A DNA stretch of 39,912 nt. Source: Gammaproteobacteria bacterium. Its GTDB lineage: Bacteria; Pseudomonadota; Gammaproteobacteria; Pseudomonadales; Pseudohongiellaceae. Under the pieces are notes generated by a model. It was not told the origin of the DNA. It was given only the letters and a program-made list of their open reading frames with translations, and did not search any database. How positions within the stretch are numbered: the stretch's first letter is position 1; every line of letters begins with the position of its first letter. Made by a program: the position numbers and the translations under genes. Positions 35,513-39,912 of the stretch are shown piece by piece. The stretch is taken from NCBI GenBank assembly GCA_002729315.1, contig PBTW01000068.1, positions 1 to 39,912 of the forward strand, given 5' to 3'.

Positions 35513-36667
35513 TTGAAGCGGGTTCCTGATTTTCTTGTGGTGGGGGGCGGCATTAACGGGCTGTTGATTTCCCGCAATCTGCTGACACTCGGTGCTTCGG
35601 TCCTGCTGATCGACCAAAGTGAGGTGGCTCGCGAGGCCTCGTGGGCAGGGGGTGGGATCGTTTCGCCTCTATATCCGTGGCGATATTCTCCTGCCGTGAC
35701 CGCGTTGGCGAGCTGGGCGCAGGGATATTACCCGCACCTAGTTCTGCAGTTGCTTGCAGAAACTGGCATTGATGCTGAATTTGAGCAGAGTGGGCTTTTA
35801 ATGCTTGATGCGCCCGATCAGTCAGAAGCAGTTTCATGGGCGACTTCCGAAGGCAAGGCTATGGAAGTGTGGGGAACTGCCCAGATTTGTGATGCAGAGC
35901 GAAACCTTGCGTCCGGATTCAGCGATGGCCTGTGGATGCCGCACCTAGGTCATGTGCGCAACCCCAGGCTGTGCAAGGCGCTGCTTGCCAGCCTTGAGCA
36001 GTCTCCGTCTTTTTCGCTGCTGACCCATACGCGCGTCACAGGCTTCGAGGAGATAGATAGCCGAATAGTCAAAGCTTATGCGAATACTGCTGGGTCTGCA
36101 GAGGAGCAAGTATTGCGGGCTGGTGCTTTTATCCTGACTGCGGGTGCCTGGACCCAACAGTTGCTTGGCCCACTGAATGTCGAGTCTGGCGTGGCTCCTG
36201 TAAAAGGCCAAATGCTTCAGTACCGATTGCCTAAGCCGCTGATTGATTCGATGGTGCTTTACCATGGCAAATATCTGATACCCCGAAGAGATGGACATCT
36301 ACTAGTCGGTAGTACCCTGGAATACACAGATTTCGATAAATCGAACACAGAGCAAGGCAGGAAAATGCTGCAAAATGCAGCTGTCGGTATGCTGCCCGAC
36401 TTATCGCGACTAGATCCAATTCGTCAATGGTCCGGTTTGAGGCCTGGGAGAGAAGGGGGGGTGCCGATGATCGGTTTGGTGGAGCCGCGTGAAAATCTGT
36501 TCGTGAATGCTGGTCAATTTCGGAATGGACTCGTGCTTGCGCCGGCGTCTGCGCACCTGTTGTCTGAACTGATTATGGGTGAGCAGCCTTCTATTGATCC
36601 GAAGCCCTACCGTCCTACATTGGATCCGAGGGAGCTAATGGCGTCTACCAGAGCCTCAGTCTTTTGA
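35513..36667 (+). CDS. thiO: FAD-dependent glycine oxidase, ThiO-like
   Basis: ThiO oxidises glycine to iminoglycine (dehydroglycine) for the thiazole half of thiamine in many bacteria. From TTG 35513 the protein has 384 residues. It shows the Rossmann dinucleotide motif LVVGGGINGLL (8-18), the ThiO-typical EASWAGGGIVSPLYPWRY, the substrate-domain GVAPVKGQMLQYRL, and the C-terminal RQWSGLRPGREGGVPMIG plus GQFRNGLVLAPASAHLLSEL. A GTG at 35489 would add eight residues. No other thi gene is adjacent, so related D-amino acid oxidation cannot be excluded. A non-coding 416-bp stretch follows. Confidence 0.85.
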   Translation: MKRVPDFLVVGGGINGLLISRNLLTLGASVLLIDQSEVAREASWAGGGIVSPLYPWRYSPAVTALASWAQGYYPHLVLQLLAETGIDAEFEQSGLLMLDAPDQSEAVSWATSEGKAMEVWGTAQICDAERNLASGFSDGLWMPHLGHVRNPRLCKALLASLEQSPSFSLLTHTRVTGFEEIDSRIVKAYANTAGSAEEQVLRAGAFILTAGAWTQQLLGPLNVESGVAPVKGQMLQYRLPKPLIDSMVLYHGKYLIPRRDGHLLVGSTLEYTDFDKSNTEQGRKMLQNAAVGMLPDLSRLDPIRQWSGLRPGREGGVPMIGLVEPRENLFVNAGQFRNGLVLAPASAHLLSELIMGEQPSIDPKPYRPTLDPRELMASTRASVF

Positions 36668-37083
36668 GTTAGTAACGAAGGTATTGAAGGGACTTGGCGA
36701 ATTTAATTGTTGCGTCGATTTTGTCCCAGTGTGACTCATCGGACGTTGGCTAAATCGCCCGAGGCAACAATTTGTCCTCGTCGATTCGATTGTGCTCTCG
36801 CAGAGGGCTGCACGTTGCAGAATGTCCTCCGGTCTCCTCTCTTCGCTTATAAATGCGTAGCTCGCATTGGATATGGTTTTGCTCTAATCGAATGCTAATC
36901 GGTGAACTACCTACCTCGATTTTGGAAATGTGGAACCTGGGTCTAGGATTTATCGTACAATACAATGACGAGTTTGGGGCTGTCAGGCATCCCGAATGCA
37001 GGCATCCGCTATTGATTATTAGAGCCACTCATTTGTTTGAGTAGTCCAACGACGCTGGAAGAGGCGTCCAAAACAGGCAACAG
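36668..37083. other. 416-bp intergenic region, no gene recognised
   Basis: Only short frames with no ribosome site or family resemblance occur on either strand. No tRNA-like fold or T-run terminator is seen. The longest frames (36853-37044 on +, 36750-37028 on -) have compositions unlike the neighbouring genes. It may hold the nadE promoter and perhaps remnants of a lost gene. Confidence 0.6.
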
Positions 37084-38724
37084 ATGTCAGAACAGTTAAG
37101 CATAGTGATGGCCCAATTAAATTTTCTGGTTGGGGATATCGAAGGAAATACTGAACTTATCTTGACCTCTGCCAGACGAGCTGCTGATGAATTCGCTGCG
37201 GACGTCGTGGTGTTTCCGGAGTTGGCATTAACCGGTTATCCGCCTGAGGACTTACTGCTGCGACCCAGTCTCAAACTCAGGGTAGAGAAGGCCCTGCAAC
37301 GCATTCTTCAGGAGAATCTTGATCCGATCCTTGTGATAGGGTTCCCGGAGAGCACTGGAGATGAAGTGTACAATTCATTGTTAGTTACCCAGCAAGGAGA
37401 CATAGCGGCCAAGTACCGCAAGCAGTGCTTGCCAAATTATCAGGTTTTCGACGAACGAAGATATTTCGTTGCGGGTGATACTCCCTGCACGATTGATCTG
37501 AAAAACACTAAGATTGCTTTCACGATTTGTGAAGACTTATGGGAAGTTGAACCTGCCCGGCAGGCGAAAGATGCAGGCGCGCAGATGCTTATTAATATCA
37601 ATGCGTCACCTTTCCACACCACAAAGCTTAAGGAAAGACAAGCGCTAGTTTGCAAGCGCAGCATAGAAGAAGGCTATCCGGTTGTGTACGTCAATTTGTT
37701 GGGCGGTCAGGATGAGCTCGTGTTTGACGGAGGCTCCATGGCGGCCAGCGAGGGTCAGTTGACCTGCCAGATACCCCAGTTTGTCGAAGGATTATTTCCG
37801 CTGCAGGTTCAGATCGACACTATGGGTGTATGTCGGATCATTAAACAAGAGATTTTGCCTAGTCTGAGCCTGGAGGCTCAGGTTTATGAAGCGCTCGTTT
37901 TGGGATTGCGGGATTATGTTATGAAGAATCGATTTTCCGGCGTGGTTTTAGGGCTGTCTGGTGGGATTGACTCGGCTTTGAGCCTGGCTATTGCAGTAGA
38001 CGCTTTAGGTGCCGAGCATGTCGAGGCAGTTATGATGCCATTTGCCTACACCTCTCAATTGAGTCTTGACTGTGCTGAGCTTCAGGCCAACACCCTCGGT
38101 GTCAGCTATCAAATTATCGCCATTAATGAAATTTACGCGAGTTTTCTCGATGCGCTGAAACATGAATTCCAGGGCCTGAATGAGGATGTCACAGAGCAAA
38201 ATATTCAATCACGAGCGCGCGGTGTGGTTCTGATGGCTATTTCGAACAAAAAAGGCTTGCTTGTACTAACGACGGGTAACAAGAGCGAAATTGCCGTCGG
38301 ATACTCTACTCTGTATGGGGATATGGCAGGTGGCTTTGACGCCTTGAAAGATGTATCTAAAACATTGGTTTACAGACTTGCTCGGTACAGAAATGAGCTG
38401 CAAACCGGTTTGGAAGTGATTCCTCTTGAAGTGATCCAGAGACCACCGTCAGCTGAGCTTGCACCTGGTCAGTTGGATCAAGATAGCCTGCCAGACTACG
38501 ACACACTGGATAATATTCTGGAGATGTATGTTGAGCATGACATGAGCTTTGAATCGATTCTTGAGAAAGGATTTTTGGAAGCGGATGTCAAGCGAGTGTT
38601 GCGGCTGGTTGATCTGAACGAGTACAAACGACGTCAAGGGCCAATCGGAGTGAGGCTTACTCAGCGTGGATTTGGCCGCGACAGACGCTACCCGATCACC
38701 AATGGCTGGTCGCTTGGTGAGTAG
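37084..38724 (+). CDS. nadE: glutamine-dependent NAD+ synthetase
   Basis: NadE amidates deamido-NAD to NAD using ammonia from glutamine. The 546-residue protein joins an N-terminal nitrilase-type glutaminase domain (catalytic triad E46, K113, C149 in FPELALTG, KYRKQCLPNYQVFDE and FTICEDLW) to a C-terminal ATP-pyrophosphatase synthetase domain with SGGIDS at 292-297, TTGNKSE and KRRQGPIGVRLTQRGFGRDRRYP. The two-domain form uses glutamine; E. coli NadE (275 residues) has only the synthetase domain. The window therefore encodes the last two NAD steps (nadD, nadE) at opposite ends. The downstream bamD is convergent. Confidence 0.96.
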   Translation: MSEQLSIVMAQLNFLVGDIEGNTELILTSARRAADEFAADVVVFPELALTGYPPEDLLLRPSLKLRVEKALQRILQENLDPILVIGFPESTGDEVYNSLLVTQQGDIAAKYRKQCLPNYQVFDERRYFVAGDTPCTIDLKNTKIAFTICEDLWEVEPARQAKDAGAQMLININASPFHTTKLKERQALVCKRSIEEGYPVVYVNLLGGQDELVFDGGSMAASEGQLTCQIPQFVEGLFPLQVQIDTMGVCRIIKQEILPSLSLEAQVYEALVLGLRDYVMKNRFSGVVLGLSGGIDSALSLAIAVDALGAEHVEAVMMPFAYTSQLSLDCAELQANTLGVSYQIIAINEIYASFLDALKHEFQGLNEDVTEQNIQSRARGVVLMAISNKKGLLVLTTGNKSEIAVGYSTLYGDMAGGFDALKDVSKTLVYRLARYRNELQTGLEVIPLEVIQRPPSAELAPGQLDQDSLPDYDTLDNILEMYVEHDMSFESILEKGFLEADVKRVLRLVDLNEYKRRQGPIGVRLTQRGFGRDRRYPITNGWSLGE

Positions 38725-38949
38725 CCACCATCAAAAGTAGCCGCGCGAACTACGTTGGAATGATAGGTTGTGATCGATCTGACGGCAACAGTACCTCTTC
38801 CTAAACTCTACACACTGTGCCGTTGACGAGTTTTTGAGTCGACGCCGGATATTTCTTTTTCGTATTCGCAGATCGAGGATAAAAATGGTGAGTCGAATAT
38901 TCCATGGCCGGCTGATGATTCATGTGCGGTGTAAAAAGTTGCTGTAGTT

Positions 38950-39912
38950 TCAGTCAAGAAGTCCGAAAGTGATGATGCTTAGAAGGGACCGCCCGCTTGA
39001 TGACTGATTCCTTTGGGAATTTATTATCTGTTGGCTGCCCGACGTCCCGGGTCGCTGAGTGGGAGCTAGCGGAGGATCCCCTCGATTATCCCCGAGCAGC
39101 CCGAAACTCACCGTATAGAGCAAGGAAGGGTCGGTAATTTCCGTCCTGACCCGAAAATCACCGTCGTTATCAATAGAGACGTGGTCTGGATAGTTTTCTT
39201 TTAGAAGTGCCAGAGATGTGTCTGCGAGTTCATTCAGGCCCAGTCTGAGGTAGGATTCCACCATGATTGCCACGCCATCCGACACAGCAGGTGTGCCCTG
39301 AAAGTTTTCAACGACATACTGGCCTCGGCGCAACGCCGCGATATAAGCCCGACGATCTAGATAGTAGTTGGCAACGTGAATCTCGTAGGCTGCCAAGTTG
39401 TTCCGGAGATATACCATCCTGGCCCGAGCATCCGCAGCATAGGCGCTGTCTGGATACAGCGCTAGCAATTGAGCAAAGTCATTGAACGATTCCTGAGCCA
39501 GTCCAGGATCGCGTTTGGTGTAATCCACAGGAATCAGGCGACTCAGAATGCCGCTGCGATCGTTGAAGGATGCCAGCCCTTTCATATAGTAGGCGTAGTC
39601 GATGTTTTCATTTTCAGGATGCAGTCTGATGAAGCGATCAGCCGCTGCACGGGCTGCCTCCTCGTCACCGTTACTGAAATAGGCATAAACAATCTCAATC
39701 TGCGCTTGAGCTGCGAAGCGGCCAAAAGGAAACCGCGACTCGAGGGCCTGATAGGTAGAAATTGCACCCGAATAGTTCCGGCTTTCCAGCTGTTCCAGCG
39801 CCCTTCGGTAGAACTGCTCCTCCGTTGTCAGGCCAGAAAATTCGTCGGCTTCATCCCGGTCGAATAGCCCGCATCCGCCGAGGAGCAGCAAAAGGGCGGC
39901 AACATGCAAATA
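38950..39912 (-). CDS. bamD: outer-membrane assembly lipoprotein BamD (5' end outside the window)
   Basis: BamD is an essential TPR lipoprotein of the BAM complex that recruits outer-membrane barrel proteins. The visible part, with the lipobox LGGC and the following GLF, includes five TPR-like repeats ([19 protein letters not shown] ... RFPFG), [13 protein letters not shown] and the [15 protein letters not shown] helix. The frame is open to the window edge (TAT-TTG-CAT at the end) and the leader looks short, so the true start lies beyond 39912. The protein is at least 319 residues versus 245 in E. coli because of a C-terminal tail in which [12 protein letters not shown] is repeated as [12 protein letters not shown] at the very end. 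Confidence 0.93.
   Translation of the reverse strand, partial: YLHVAALLLLLGGCGLFDRDEADEFSGLTTEEQFYRRALEQLESRNYSGAISTYQALESRFPFGRFAAQAQIEIVYAYFSNGDEEAARAAADRFIRLHPENENIDYAYYMKGLASFNDRSGILSRLIPVDYTKRDPGLAQESFNDFAQLLALYPDSAYAADARARMVYLRNNLAAYEIHVANYYLDRRAYIAALRRGQYVVENFQGTPAVSDGVAIMVESYLRLGLNELADTSLALLKENYPDHVSIDNDGDFRVRTEITDPSLLYTVSFGLLGDNRGDPPLAPTQRPGTSGSQQIINSQRNQSSSGRSLLSIITFGLLD

Noticed and set aside
36750-37028. 92-residue - strand frame in the thiO-nadE gap
   Set aside because: No ribosome site, no domain pattern, and amino-acid composition unlike real proteins nearby.
38885-38947. 20-codon ORF with a GAGG site after nadE
   Set aside because: Short, ends against bamD, and has no recognisable feature. 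Such frames occur by chance.
1-39912. tRNA, rRNA, CRISPR array, insertion sequence or prophage
   Set aside because: The intergenic stretches were read for tRNA-like stems with a TTCGA loop, repeat-spacer arrays and transposase-like frames; none was seen. A covariance-model search would be decisive.

Overview
The window is a piece of a gammaproteobacterial chromosome. The evidence is the classic gamma-specific blocks nadD-rsfS-rlmH-mrdA-mrdB-rlpA-dacA-ybeD-lipB-lipA and miaB-ybeZ-ybeY-corC-leuS-lptE-holA, together with slyX, srkA, a DUF1820 gene and bamD. The base composition looks close to even GC/AT. The accessory genes (a Na+-coupled NSS-family transporter, a lipoprotein M3 peptidase, membrane di-iron lipid enzymes, and a TlpA/DUF4266/DUF3570/ApbE set) fit a marine, OMG/Cellvibrionales-like heterotroph. 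That lineage guess is inference. No rRNA, tRNA, CRISPR, insertion sequence or phage gene was recognised.

Left block (1-9.2 kb, + strand): NAD synthesis (nadD), ribosome maturation and silencing (rsfS, rlmH), the elongasome pair PBP2/RodA, the septal lytic transglycosylase RlpA, PBP5-type DacA, and the lipoate pathway (ybeD, lipB, lipA). The genes are tightly packed with several stop/start overlaps. mrdA begins with a 57-bp tandem duplication of its own first 19 codons.

Inserted block (9.2-20 kb): in E. coli-type order holA runs straight into nadD. Here lipA is followed by unrelated genes: a decayed small membrane-protein gene, a sterol-desaturase-like di-iron membrane protein paired with a YegD-like Hsp70 (- strand), a secreted cyclophilin, an NSS symporter, a class V aminotransferase, a HAD-type dehalogenase with a Tat-like leader, and a lipoprotein dipeptidyl carboxypeptidase.

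Middle block (20-28 kb, - strand): miaB-ybeZ-ybeY-corC-leuS-lptE-holA. The lnt gene, which normally lies between corC and leuS, is absent.

Right block (28-39.9 kb): DUF1820 and srkA (+), then a four-gene - strand operon TlpA-like thioredoxin / DUF4266 lipoprotein / DUF3570 outer-membrane barrel / ApbE-like flavin transferase. After these come an acyl desaturase with a coiled-coil tail, slyX, a TauE/SafE permease, a ThiO-like glycine oxidase, nadE and the 5'-truncated bamD. The four-gene TlpA-DUF4266-DUF3570-ApbE operon is the best candidate for a poorly understood system. It couples a periplasmic thiol oxidoreductase, a tiny lipoprotein ending in a Gly-rich CxC tail, an outer-membrane barrel, and an ApbE homologue that has no visible export signal and carries Gly where the metal-binding Asp is expected.
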